A DNA stretch of 64,000 nt from Phlebotomus papatasi (lineage: Eukaryota; Arthropoda; Insecta; Diptera; Psychodidae), in assembly GCF_024763615.1 (NCBI RefSeq), contig NC_077222.1, positions 86,862,001-86,926,000 of the forward strand. The letters run 5' to 3'. Within the stretch, counting starts at the first letter, position 1; the number at the start of each line of letters is the position of its first letter. A model generated the notes under the pieces. The model was not told where the DNA came from and did not search any database. It saw only the letters and a list, made by a program, of their open reading frames with translations. The position numbers and the translations under genes are program-made. Below, one piece after another: positions 35,130 to 46,394 of the stretch.

Positions 35130-35369
35130 TATTATCAATTCATTTTTAAACGTATTAAAACTAATTTTAGTAAAAATAAGACGATAAATAGCTTACTGAG
35201 TTTCTAAACTACCCTTCTGAAAAGAAAGTAACAAAAAAAGTCAATTAGTATTGAAAATATCGCACTTCAAACTTGGAACATAGATGCTTATAAGCAGACT
35301 GCCCTTACCCTATGCGAAAATATCGTATAACAATGTAGCCCCAGAGCTCAAAGTAGCCCCATTTCCCCC

Positions 35370-36928
35370 TATAACATCCAATCAATACGAAAATAATCAT
35401 GTTAACTTTAAGAAATTCATATGGATGATTGCATTTTGGGGTTAAGAAACTCATTTCGAATTTCTCTTCTGGTATAGAATTACATTGGTTATTCCTGGAC
35501 ATTATTCATGAAGAAATCTACCCTTCATGATTGTACATCAGACAAATTGTTATATACTGATTTATTACATGGGCGAAATGATTGAATAAACATCTGAATA
35601 AGTATGAAATAATAAGGAGTGACACTTGACAAATAGAATTTGTGAAACTTTTTCCTTTTCCAGATGGAAAATCGGAGATTGTCTATGGTTTTAACACCCA
35701 GGCATTACCTAATTTTTCTTTTCTTCTTGTTCCCCTCTTCACACTGAAAAATTTCTATAAATTTGATAAAACATCTGTATAACATAATGTTTTCCAAACC
35801 CAGAGACAAAAGTTTTTCAAGGCACTTAAATTTTCCATTACACCTTTTACACCCAATCTTAAATTATTTTACCAGCATTAATATTTCATATTGAGAACAT
35901 TACCTAATGGAAATTCTATAAATTATGTCACAAACTCGAGGTAGATGAAATATGTTTTTTTCCTAAATGCAGAAGACAGTAATTAAATGAGATTTCAATT
36001 TCTTATCTGTTGTGCAACTCTTCTTCAATGCACCACGGAACTTTGGTATAGGCTAGCCTGTTTGTTTTCCATTCAGATTGTCTCATTTCAACAATATATA
36101 TCCAAGCGCCTGTTGCTGATAGATAATGAAGGAGCGATAATTGTAGTATAGTTACAATGGAATCATGTATGAATGGTAATGCACAGGGACTTCAGCCCAT
36201 ACACCATGGACATGTGAGGAATATGTAGCACGTTGTGTGACTATACCATATAGTGAATATACCCTTGCTACAACAAACACTCCATATATGTGTTAATACG
36301 AAATTTCAGTAATCCACCAATGCAGTACAATTTCACGTAATCGTTGCCACTCTCATATTACACACTCTATAACTTTGTATGCACATTTATGCTGAAATAC
36401 GAATGGCGTGCCATCATTGTTGCCGCGCTGATGTGCATAAGCTTCCGGGATTATTGAACATGGAAATACACCTTAGAATGAACTAGGAACAATTCATTTC
36501 TTGTTCCAACTTACACCCATGAATCGTATATGAATATCATTTATTTTTTTATCATCCCCACATGACACTGAGACTACGATGAATACTCACACTGTTTTTC
36601 CATAATTAAATTTACTCTTTTTTTGTAACAGCTTCACATTTTCTGTCTCCTCTGTTCCCCTTTTTGCCCTTTTGCCTGCGGTATGGCTTTTTTTTTAAAG
36701 AAAAAAGAAAACAACCGAGAAATTTTTAATTATTCAAGTGGATGGGTCACACTGTTTCTTGGTGCATATATAAATAAAGTAGATTGTTCTCAGGGTACCT
36801 CCTCTTAATTTTCAAACAATTCATACCACATATTCATTTTTTCCCAAGGTGATTGTATTATATTGTTTATACTTATCTAGTGACGTCATAAAATATCATA
36901 TTTCACATTTTTCCAAAAGAAAAATACT
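35370..36928. other. Unique AT-rich stretch, no gene seen
   Basis: No gene recognised. A CRE-like TGACGTCA lies at 36881-36888. Confidence 0.45.
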
Positions 36929-37133
36929 ACCGTAAATGTGGGTGACTTTAGCCTCCAACGTGACTTTGATCTATTACTGTTCGTAAACTTTTCTTCAGTT
37001 CTAATATGTAAGAATGGTCCTAACCGATCAGACATAGTAGATCAGATCGATAAAGATCATCCTCAAATGCTAGAATTAATGAAAAGCCTACGAACGGAAG
37101 TCATCCACGGAGGACAGTCACCCGCATCTACGG
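36929..37133. mobile_element. Foldback repeat, best-preserved ends (copy N3)
   Basis: The ends are CCGTAAATGTGGGTGACTTT and, reversed, CCGTAGATGCGGGTGACTGT. The inner arms carry TGTTCGTAAACTTTTCTTCA and, reversed, CCGTTCGTAGGCTTTTCATT around a GATCAGA...AGATCAGATCG centre. About 205 bases, non-coding. Relatives are at 11499 and 14629. Confidence 0.75.
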
Positions 37134-37149
37134 CACAAAACGTTTTGGA

Positions 37150-37320
37150 AGTTTAATTAATCGGTTAATTTTCCTTTCAATCGGTTATGAATCTGTTTAT
37201 TAAATATAGTCTTAAGAAAAGATGTGTAGATTTAAGAGGCACGAAATAAACTGAAATCAAATCTTATTACCGATTCAGAACCGATTGGAAACGGTTCAGA
37301 CAGAACCAGAATAATCTAAT
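37150..37320. repeat. Degenerate AACCGATT-motif repeat
   Basis: Motifs AATCGGTTAATTTTCC, AATCGGTTATGAATC, ACCGATTCAGAACCGATTGG and GGTTCAGA show kinship with 27930-28330 and 32165-32345. Confidence 0.45.
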
Positions 37321-37331
37321 AATCCATCGGG

Positions 37332-37633
37332 AGCTCACCGCTTCATCTATCGGTGGAGCCTAGCGATATAATTCCTCTGAAGTTAGCCATTATAGCACCC
37401 CTCCGAGTCACCATCCCAAGTGAACAGTGATTGGTACCGTTGGCCTAATGGCCCCTAAACACTAGTGTTTTAAATTCCTATTTATGTCCATATCGAAGCA
37501 AATTCCCTATGCTTATGTAGGAAAAATCTTTAATATGGATATAAATTTCTCTAGTGTCTAGAGGTCATAAGAGTCTTCGTCAGGACAGACTTTCGTCCCT
37601 CCAACTCCTCTAGGCTCAACAGTCCTACTACAA
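37332..37633 (-). repeat. GC-rich interspersed repeat (copy H2) split by a MITE
   Basis: The reverse complement of this block matches 6413-6580, including TGGTACCGTTGGCC and CCTCCAACTCCTCTAGGCTC-type sequence. It is interrupted at 37448/37568 by the TAA-flanked MITE G4. Removing the insert restores the continuous sequence of copy H1. Confidence 0.8.
37449..37567. mobile_element. TAA-flanked hairpin MITE inserted in H2 (copy G4)
   Basis: 119 bases with TAA on both sides (37446-37448 and 37568-37570). The ends are TGGCCCCTAAACACTAGTGT and, reversed, TGACCTCTAGACACTAGAGA, and the arms share TTTATGTCCATAT-type sequence. The empty site is preserved in H1. Confidence 0.92.
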
Positions 37634-37703
37634 GATTTTTCTAAAACAAAATATGTATTCAGCTTGATCATAAAGATGTTTCACTGAAGCTTACTGTACT
37701 ATG

Positions 37704-38080
37704 GCCTTCAGAACTAAAGTTTAGTCATATGGATTAAGAAAGTTTTCCGAATTAAGAGGCTAAAAACGATCTCTTTATCGCGACTGTTAGAAGACCAATA
37801 AACGATCAATCCCCTTGATTTTTTTTTAAAATATGTAAACTGTACTTAAATATTTTTTTCGAGAAAAAAACATTACAAAATGGTGGACTAGTGAGTATAG
37901 TTCTTGACCTATTGACCTTGTAATAAGGGGAACCCATAAGGTTTTCCAATGCTTGTGAGGCTAGATTTTTGGAAAAAAAAATTGACTAAAGATTTCATTT
38001 TAGGAAAAAACAGTCTAAAATTGCTTGTCATTTCGAATTTCAAGACCTTCACGAACTGGGCTGAGTCTCTAGTCTGAAAC
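37704..38080 (-). mobile_element. Decayed GGCTTCAGAC-family element (copy K4)
   Basis: It starts GGCCTTCAGAACTAAAGTTT and ends ACGAACTGGGCTGAGTCTCT followed by AGTCTGAA. The ends fit the family reversed. The interior is diverged or replaced, since it is longer than the ~200-base norm. Confidence 0.5.
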
Positions 38081-38233
38081 ACGTTTACTCTATGACGCTC
38101 TATCTCAGACTGTCATATACTGAAAGCTTAAAATCATCGATTAGAAGTTCATTACATAAATTTCTTATAATCCTTTACTGCTAAATTTTACAGGCCAAAT
38201 ATTTTCACAGAGAATCTTTTTGGATCCTAGGCC

Positions 38234-38435
38234 GGCTTCAGACCTAAGGTTTATCCCAGTTTCCGATGGTCTCGAAATTCAGTATAGCAACCAATTTTAT
38301 TGGTTCTACAAAATTTAATGAATCGCTTCCCCATGTTGACCAATCTTAAGTGATAATTCTCCAAAAAATCTTGATTAAGAAGAAATTAGAGAAGTTAAGC
38401 AATGGCTAAGCCTTAGGTTTGAAGCCCGTATAAGG
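38234..38435 (+). mobile_element. GGCTTCAGAC-ended element (copy K5)
   Basis: The left end is GGCTTCAGACCTAAGGTTTA. The right end, reversed, is GGCTTCAAACCTAAGGCTTA. The interior TTATCCCAGTTTCCGATGGT matches the other copies. About 200 bases, non-coding. Confidence 0.8.
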
Positions 38436-38588
38436 CAAGAATGTGAGATTAGAATGCTACAAAAATGCTACGTTCCTACTTTTAAATATGAAACTCGATT
38501 ATCTATTACAAAAGGTGCTCATGTGAATCTTTTTAAAGTATCAAAAGATTTTTTTGACGAAGTATTATTTTAAAAAAAATGAAGTGTA

Positions 38589-39753
38589 CACTGAAAAAAA
38601 ATATTGCCAGTACCGACATAAATTTGGTCGGTACTGGTAATATGAATAACGCTTTTAGTCCTTGTACAACGTATTTGCTTTTTAGTCAAAATTATACTGA
38701 CAAAGCAAAAAGTTATACCAGCACGGGAAAATATAAATAGACCTCTTTTGTTTTCCTTGGTAAAATATTTTACTGAAATAAACAAAATGTTTTACTAATC
38801 CCGACAATCCTTACCAATCATACTACACAATAAAAAACAATATATAATTTAAAATAAAAAATATATATTTCTATAATTATATAAAAAATCTTCATGAAAG
38901 GCACTGATGAAGTTCTGGAATCCTTGGAAACTTGTGGAATTTTCCAACCGCTCTTCACAAAACATTGACCAATGACTCTTGACAGAAACCTCCAGATGCA
39001 ATTGAGTATTGTTGCACAATCACGAGTGTTAGTGTAATTGACGCACCATCGACGGAAGAAAAATTTTTCTTAGATATATTCCTCATCTGCAAAGAGAAGA
39101 GATATGAAAAATTAAAAATGTTGCCTATTACACGAAAAACGAAAATTTTAGGTTAGATAAGAAATTTCTAGGAACATTTTTTCTTTCGATTTGCTTGACC
39201 ATTAACGTCATTGGACTCTATTCTAGACACAGCAAAGAATCAATTACTTACCATTTAAGGTTGTGAAAAACTCCGGGACACCCCAGTTTTCCAAAAAAAA
39301 TCGTCACAAATAACATTTTTCACAACACTCTCTTAAGCAAAAATTAGAACTGACGCTTCTGCACGACGCGGGCTGTCACATTGTGCAGAGCATACGAAAG
39401 AGACGACTAGAGAAAGTGACAACTATATGTGGATTCTTACTGCATTCAGTAAACTATATAACTGGAACTGGAATATATTGATTTTTATTTCTCAAAGAGC
39501 AAAATATATTACCAGTGAAAACATTTGATCATTCACTGGTATTTTATTTTGCCAAGGGCGAAGAAAAAACTTTTACGGCGTTGGTAAAATTTTTGTACTG
39601 GAGCAAATTTTCGAGAATTTGTCACCTTCAGTAAAACATGAGCAATATTCAGTCTTTTGTATGTCTGATAAGGGAATATTTTCCACTAATGTATGGGAAT
39701 TTTTACCTGGTATAATAACATTACCAGAATGGGTGCCCATATTTTTTTCAGTG
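38589..39753. mobile_element. 1.17 kb TA-CACTGAAAAA element
   Basis: The left end is TA-CACTGAAAAAAAATATTG. The right end, reversed, is TA-CACTGAAAAAAATATGGG. TA flanks are at 38587-38588 and 39754-39755. Near the left end is a perfect 11-bp hairpin (CCAGTACCGAC...GTCGGTACTGG). ACCAGTG/CACTGGT and GGTAAAATTTTACT-like motifs recur. No transposase frame is recognised; frames at 38570-38785 (-) and 39619-39813 (+) have no known match. Confidence 0.75.
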
Positions 39754-42700
39754 TACTTATTCCTTCAGCACAATCTTATTTACTGGTGCAAATATTTCTT
39801 TTTATCAATCTAAATTTTGTTCCGCTATGCTCTTACTGAACTAGGAATCAAATCCAAGACTTATGCTTCTGAAATCCAGTGGTTAGTCTATTTAGCTTCT
39901 AAGGTCGCAATATAATTTAATAGATGTGCGAAATCAATTTCATTGCCACTAATTAATTCTGAAATATAATTTATAATATTGTACAATATAATCTATAAAT
40001 TTATATCGTATAACCACAAACTACCTTGGCAAATATCTATATATATATTTTTTTTCTATCTCACATTCCGTTTCTATTTCTCACAATATTGCAATATAAA
40101 CATAAATAAGCGAAATAGCCTATTTGATTGTATATTTTCTCATTTTACGTCCAATACAGAGCATATTGTTATTGTTTTTCTTTCATTAAAACCTCACAAA
40201 ATAATACAAATTTCCATAGTATACCACCATACAGACAATTTGTATGCGTCTGGAATTTAATTCAAAATTTAAATCCACAATAAAAATGTCATTTATAAAT
40301 GGTTGGATTACAGCCGTAACTATGTGAGACTGAGGAAGAAAAAAAAATAAATTGTGAAAGAAACGTCTTATTATACTGAAAAGAATCTTGAGACAGTAGT
40401 CTCCTCCTTGATCTCATGTAGAAGACCGGATTTAGACGATTGAAAGAATGAATTGGATATACAAAAGGGCGTATGGATATGGTGAATATATCTTCTCTGC
40501 CTTATATTTACCACTTCTTCATTTCTCTCACTTAAGTTAAAAGTCACAATGTATAATATTATTTTATATCCTGTACCTCTATTGCAATATAGACTTCTAC
40601 AGATAGAACTTACATCATGAATGCAACTTTTGTATTCGTCAAGAAAAAAATTCTAATTAGGATATATCCTTCACAGAGTTATATGATAAATTGTCTGTCA
40701 AACAAATTTTTCCATCATAAAACAAATCAAGAAATTTCCCTTACGTCACGGGAGACAGAGGAAAAAAAAACAGGCGCAAGAATTTACAATTCAAATGATA
40801 AAATATGGAAAAATTTCACGAAACTGAATTCAAAATGTACAATTTGACAATTTGTATATAGGGCTCAAGAATAGGATAATGCGTCATCCAATTCTTTGCA
40901 TATACCATTGAGAAATTTAAAAAATGGTTTAATGTGCTGTAACAAAAAAAAACATTTAAAGAGTCATTTGGACTTTTGAGACAATTTATGGAAATGTTTC
41001 AGCACCAAATAACATTGTAACTGGCGATGCATCAGGAATATTGGACAAGCCAAAAAGCTCATAAAGAAAGCTTTCTCTCAACCATTCTACTCCACTAATT
41101 AATGCATTGGAAAATTTTATGGGGATAGCTGCAAAATAAAAAAAAAACATCTCGCAGAAAATTGCTATTCAAATGCCTTTTTCCTCCCTCTCTTTTATTA
41201 TAATCCAGTATCTGAAAATGACAAGTTTAACTTTTTTTTTATACAACTTCAAACCTCCTGTACCAAACTTTATTTTATAGCCGAAGGAGGAACTTTTTAA
41301 TTTTTTTTTTTTTTCAAATGTTCACCACATATCCCAAAGATAAAAAAAAGAGATTGTGAAGCCTATGCCCTTTTCTCAAAAGATAAATTAATTTTCTTTG
41401 AAGGTATTAAGAGGCACAGAGATTTTTTTTGTTTTGTTTGACTCTAAAACAAATACCAATTAAAGCGAATTATATAACTTTTTTTCTCTCTGTGTAAAAT
41501 GTACAACTGTATATATTTCTTTGTCTTGGAATCTACGGAAAAAGGAAAAAACTTTTTCTTTTTTATTTTTTATACAAATTTAAAACAACAAAATTTAAAC
41601 TATTCTTCTATTGTGGTTATTCAAAGACTTTTATTATCAAATTAACATGATCTAAATAGAATCACCGACCGATTGAACTCAATGGTGACTTCTTGTTCTT
41701 GTTAGCAAGAAGAATTCACCATTTGAACATGGAGTAAAGTGTACCATCTTGTCTCGAAACCACCGTATACCGTTAGTTTGACCGATACTTAACGGTATTA
41801 TATGTGAGAAACATTAATGCTCTTCACATACTGCATAGAATCCATACATTTAATATGTCACAAGTTGTGGGTATATGAGATTTTCACCTTTTGATTCACT
41901 TTTTCTCCCATAACAAGCTTCACGCTACAGTTCAGTGCTTAAACGAATACCATTTTTCCTAGACAAGAAGTTGTATATATAGTAGAGAAAAGAATCTAAT
42001 CAGAAAATTTATGGCATTTTGCTAGAAATAGTGTTAACCTGAATACAAAACTACCACGAGAAATATTCAATGATGGTCAACTCACACACATTTTATCACA
42101 CATGTGCATAAAGATAAATTTCTTTAGTTCATGTTATATCTCGGATGGCACGGGGTATGTCAGCATTTATGATGACCTACAAAAGCATCAAATGCAGGTG
42201 ATTTTTCTCATGCATTTTGTATTTGTATTGCCATGATCGTAAAAGCATCAATTTATACACGCACCTCAAGTTGTGCCAACTTACAAACAAGTTTTAACAC
42301 TCGCAACAAGAACTGACACTGAAGGCGACAATATTTTTTTTTATTACCTCAATTTCACAACATCCAACATTAATTCCAAACATCAAAATACACCAAAGTC
42401 ACACATTGTGTTAGAATACCAAAAGACATTGCATTTAGCAATTTATATACATTTATATATTATTCTTTTCTTCTAATCAAAGTCACAGAAAACATGTCGC
42501 GTCATCTACTCAAATTCCTTTTCAGGTATATTTCTTAAAAGTTGGTAGCATTTGTTGCGAACCATGTAAAATTTTATTAACAACAATGAATAAAAAAATA
42601 TTTATATACGTTATTACTTTATAGTGGCAAGTTTCAAGTTTCCACCTTATGCAATTGAAACACCAAACAATTACAGTACACAAAAAGAGGTCAAAGAACT

Positions 42701-43699
42701 CCCAATATGGCAAACTTGTAAGATTTTTGTGCACATAAACATATTAATCTCATACATTCAAATATTCATTTCATCTTGAAAATGCCTTTGGCAAATAATA
42801 TAAATACATTATTATGGTATTTCCAGGTTTTGCTACACTTTTCAATAAAAAAGCCCCCTGCCCTCCCGCCCCCCCTCAAAAGTGGATTTTATACAACATA
42901 AAGTTCACCCATACAGACAGTTAATCTTCGAGACTCTCTTTCTCGCTCTCTTCTGCAGCCACTTTGACTCAAAGATTTAACCTTAACAATGAATTCAACG
43001 GAGAAATGTTATAAGATGATATTTCAACCATGAATTGATATCATTCATCACGTAATTCTTCCTCAATTTATACTCTTTACGTGAACTTAATAAATGCAAG
43101 AAAATGTTCAAGTTTATGCACACCAAACCAAACTTACATTTAGAATATCCTTCACTATAGATTTCGATATAAATAAATTTATAAAAAAATATATATATAA
43201 ATTCTCAGATGACATGCAAATACTGTGACAAAGCATACAAGCTTTGCTGAATGCTCAATAACTTAAGGAATAGAGAACTCAGTGCATTTTCATTTTGTAC
43301 ACTTTGTGGGTGTATACCGGTTTACTCCCGATTTGAAATGGGTAATAAAATCATTAGAAAATCATATCGAAATTGACAATTAAGTTGTGCATACTATAGA
43401 ATATTTTGACCTTCAAGCGAGTTTAATTCAAATTAGCTATGATGTAATTTTACAAGAGTTAATTGACATTAAAAATCGTTAGAAATGTAGAAATGAATTG
43501 ATGTTCATTGAGGTCAAGAAACATCACTAGATGATATTGACTTATGAAGGGGTCACCGAAGAACTCTACATAAGTCAATCGATATCTCGTACAATTTTGC
43601 TTCTAGTCCGGTAAAAAACATACAACGAAAATGAATATTTGTTAAACATAATTACCAGTATTGATCTCATTGGTTATTCGGTCAGATCAGTTGTGAAAT
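39754..43699. other. Unique AT-rich stretch, no gene seen
   Basis: The longest repeat-poor interval of the window. Many short frames (39979-40260, 40617-40847, 42273-42476) resemble nothing known. A-rich and T-rich runs are common. I see no element ends. 43530-43600 resembles 47210-47275, a fragment of a degenerate repeat. Confidence 0.45.
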
Positions 43700-43702
43700 C
43701 TG

Positions 43703-43818
43703 AGGATCTCATTGGCGAATAGGTAAGATCATTGGGTCTTGGACGCATTGAGATCTCTGACACGATTCTCACAGTTGTGATTTCGAGTCCCGCCCGGTGC
43801 AAGCAACTCAATTTTTAG

Positions 43819-43836
<18 letters not shown>
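43703..43836 (+). mobile_element. tRNA-derived SINE unit 1 with poly-A tail
   Basis: It has a degenerate A box (ATTGGCGAATAGGTAAGA), and the B-box region TTGTGATTTCGAGTCCCGCC at 43775-43794 is almost identical to that of unit 2. It ends in a run of about 18 A. The A box is diverged, so it is probably an old copy. Confidence 0.7.

Positions 43837-43876
<40 letters not shown>
43837..43876. repeat. (TA)n microsatellite between SINE units
   Basis: About 20 uninterrupted TA units directly follow the poly-A tail of unit 1. Confidence 0.95.
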
Positions 43877-43878
<2 letters not shown>

Positions 43879-43883
43879 CATGA

Positions 43884-44104
43884 GGGGGACCGTGGTGCAA
43901 TTGGTAAGAGCGTTCGGCTCTTGGGCGGTGTTACCCTCAGCTCGACTGTCACAGTTGTGAGTTCGAGTCCCGCCCGGTGTAAATGACTGAAGAGTCTGAA
44001 TGGACATATTTCTCATACACAATGTAATCTGAATAAAAATTTGTAAACCGAAAAATGTACAAAATGGGAAAAAGACCGGTTCATCAAAATAAATAAATAA
44101 ATAT
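43884..44104 (+). mobile_element. tRNA-derived SINE unit 2 ending in AAAT repeats
   Basis: It begins GGGGACCGTGGTGCAATTGG and contains GTTCGAGTCCCGCCCGGTG, matching the internal RNA polymerase III boxes of tRNAs. The tRNA-like head (about 100 bases) is followed by an unrelated body and then AAATAAATAAAT at 44087-44104. The spacing between A and B boxes is too long for a functional tRNA, and no clean cloverleaf is evident. It is therefore a SINE and not a tRNA gene. Confidence 0.85.
43893..43970 (+). promoter_or_regulatory. Internal pol III A and B boxes of the SINE
   Basis: The A box is TGGTGCAATTGG (43893-43904). The B box is GTTCGAGTCC (43961-43970), a perfect fit to the usual GTTCGANTCC core. 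The spacing is about 57 bases. Confidence 0.75.
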
Positions 44105-44356
44105 TTTGACTTGGAATAAAAACGTAATAAAATGCACCGCCTATGCCCAAAAAACTTCGGGAGCATAAAAGAAGCATACACACTGCGGAGATCGCGCCCG
44201 GGCGATCTACAAACGGACTTAGCAGATCAATAATAAAGTTGTAAAATAAACCCAGTTCATTGGTTTAACTTTGGCCTTAAAAAATCGATATGAGAATTTT
44301 GTTTCGTTAAGGGTAATGGACAAGCTTCCAGCCTAGATCACTTCTGAAATATATCC

Positions 44357-44783
44357 GATAAATATCTCGGGATGTTACTCACGAATGAAGGTAAGATAGA
44401 TGCACAATTCTCGTTGCGGATGAGTCTTTTAGTAATGAGGATGCTTGGCAGAAGTGTAGTGAGGAAGGCCGAGCTTAATCGTTCGACTAAATTAACGGTT
44501 TTCAAAGCTGTGTTCATTCCTATTCTTATCTATATGGTTATGAGATTTGGGTAATGACCGAAAGTATTAGATGGCGAGTACAAGCTACCGAGATGAGGTA
44601 CTTTCAGGCGGTTAATCGTTGAGATCGAGTGAGGAACGTATCCGGATTTCCTAGAAAAGCTATGCAAGCCATTGTGAGGACGCATCACCCTCACAAGGCG
44701 GCTGAATTAAATTCATAATCATAATGAAGAACTACGGGCGTAGGTTGCTAAACTGGATGTCGTGGGTCCGCGGCCCCAATAGG
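44357..44783 (+). pseudogene. Non-LTR (RTE-like) reverse transcriptase C-terminal pseudogene
   Basis: Frame 1 reads DKYLGMLLTNEGKIDAQFS, then RKAELNRSTKLTVFKAVFIP. After a frameshift near 44533 comes YEIWVMTESIRWRVQATEMR, then YFQAVNR, a stop, and DRVRNVSGFPRKAMQAIV. The order of a KYLG..LT..G.ID motif, a STKL..FK..F.P.L.Y motif, a W..T motif and a QA.EMR motif is typical of the region downstream of the YxDD catalytic site in insect non-LTR elements. About 30 residues seem deleted between RVRN and the PRKAMQA segment. The tail near GPRPQ ends at about 44783. The catalytic domain is absent. It shares the PRKAMQA junction with the fragment at 3331. Confidence 0.85.
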
Positions 44784-44818
44784 GATTAGCATTTGAAGGT
44801 GGAAATGATGTTAATGAA

Positions 44819-44965
44819 TTACTCTTTTAAGGACGAGAAGGTAAAAAATTAGAGGTCCGAAAAAACCATTTTTCTAAGTTTTTCGACCAAAACGTTACTG
44901 TTGAAGACATTAGGAAAAATATCGTTTTTGGGTCGTCGGTGACCCCATAGTCCTTAAGGGTTTAA
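44819..44965. mobile_element. Small element with TTAAGGAC inverted ends
   Basis: The left end region is CTTTTAAGGACGAGAAGGT. The right end, reversed, is CCCTTAAGGACTATGGGGT. TTA and TTTAA lie outside, hinting at a TTAA-type target. About 147 bases, just after the reverse transcriptase relic. It could instead be the 3' tail of that element. Confidence 0.5.
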
Positions 44966-46259
44966 AGAAACCGTCAGAACCGTTTTTAAATTAAACGAAA
45001 AAAGAACCTGGGTTAGGAGGGGAATCAAAGGAAACACGTTACCTTAGATGATAGAGAGGTCTTAAAAGATCGAAAATGGATATTTCTTACCATTTGGCAT
45101 CTAAAGGCCAGTAACAATAAACTGACTAATAAATGGACAAACAGCCCTAAGACGGAAGCAAACTTGAAACTGCAAAATTACAAATTTTTGTCAAAATCTC
45201 AGCAAATTCCAAGATAATTCTCAATCAATGGATTTTATATATCACTCTCTCTGGTCGAGCAACAAAAGGTGGAAGTGATATCTAATAAATTGCTGTAATA
45301 TTATTTATTATGGACACATGATTTGTTTTTTTAATACTTTATATAAATTCTTTATATCAAAACAATACAAGGTGGTAAAAAAAAGCAAGTCAATATAGAG
45401 CTATAACAGTCAAGTGACTAAGTGAAGAATAAAGCTCTTGAGAATTTCAAGGTTTTTCGCCTTATTCTTCTGAGATTGAATTTAGTGTAGCACTACGGAC
45501 AATGTATAAAGTTACCACATATATTATTGAAAAAGTGTATCTCTTTTCGCAAGTGTGTACATACCAAGAAAACTCACGTATGAAATCATTCATTTGAGAC
45601 ATAAATTTTGTCTTTTTATAGCATTAACAGCTAAATATATATAAGGCAAAAAAAAAAACAATATTTTACTTTGCCATATACACTTTCTACCATTGGATTG
45701 TGACTCTCTTTTATTTTTTGCTTGTTTTCAAATATTTATATAATACACGTTTTTCATCACACACATGAGAATATGTTGTTGGATTGAGAAAAAAATGCCA
45801 GTAACTTTAATAAAGTATCAAAACAATAGGAGAAATTTTACGAACTCACAAACATGCTCATTTCTGTCTTTTGTGAATTCAACGAAAGATATGGTTAGAA
45901 GTTTACGTATATTTTATGCTTATATAGATTTGGCAAAATATATACAGCACATAGAGAATTCTGAAGGAAAGGGAAAGATCAAAAGCAATCACACCCGAAT
46001 AACTTGAAATCTCAGTTTAAAGGATACACAAGCAAATAGTGATACAAAATTAAATTCAAAATGCGACAAAATGTGTGGAATTCCAGAGGGTATAGAAGAC
46101 AAAAGCGGAAATTTACGGGAATTAATTCGTTAAATTCATAAATTACAAATATTTGTGGATTCTAAACGTCTTATTGAAAAGCTTTAATTCAATTGAAAAA
46201 TGCCACGGTTTGGATTCCAACAAATAATGCATAGTATAGACTATAGAGTGGTAGTTACC
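44966..46259. other. Unique AT-rich stretch, no gene seen
   Basis: A frame at 45765-46007 (+) has no recognised product. Nothing else seen. Confidence 0.45.
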
Positions 46260-46394
46260 ATTCTGAATATTTCGTGACTTATGGTCACTGAAATTAAAAT
46301 CTTATACATAATTAATTACCTATTATCGGTTTTAACCGGTCCAAACTTGTTAGGAATTCAAAGGCCTTTCCAACGAACCCAAATATAACCCTTA

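Larger units (their letters stand above)
34099..35369. mobile_element. Outer GGGG-class element hosting a second element (F6)
   Basis: The left end region GGGGCTACTTGGAGCTGTGG matches the reversed right end GGGGCTACTTTGAGCTCTGG, and both continue to CTGTTATAC / ATTGTTATAC. TA lies at both ends. The original element was short. Most of its present length is the inserted element at 34259-35129. Confidence 0.8.

Noticed and set aside
43884..43985. Functional tRNA gene
   Set aside because: The B box is perfect, but the A-B spacing is too long, the acceptor arms do not pair cleanly, and an AAAT-tailed body follows. It is a SINE.
43876..44181. 101-codon minus-strand frame containing GGTRTHNCDSRAE
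   Set aside because: It is the reverse translation of the tRNA-like B-box region of the SINE, a common annotation artefact.
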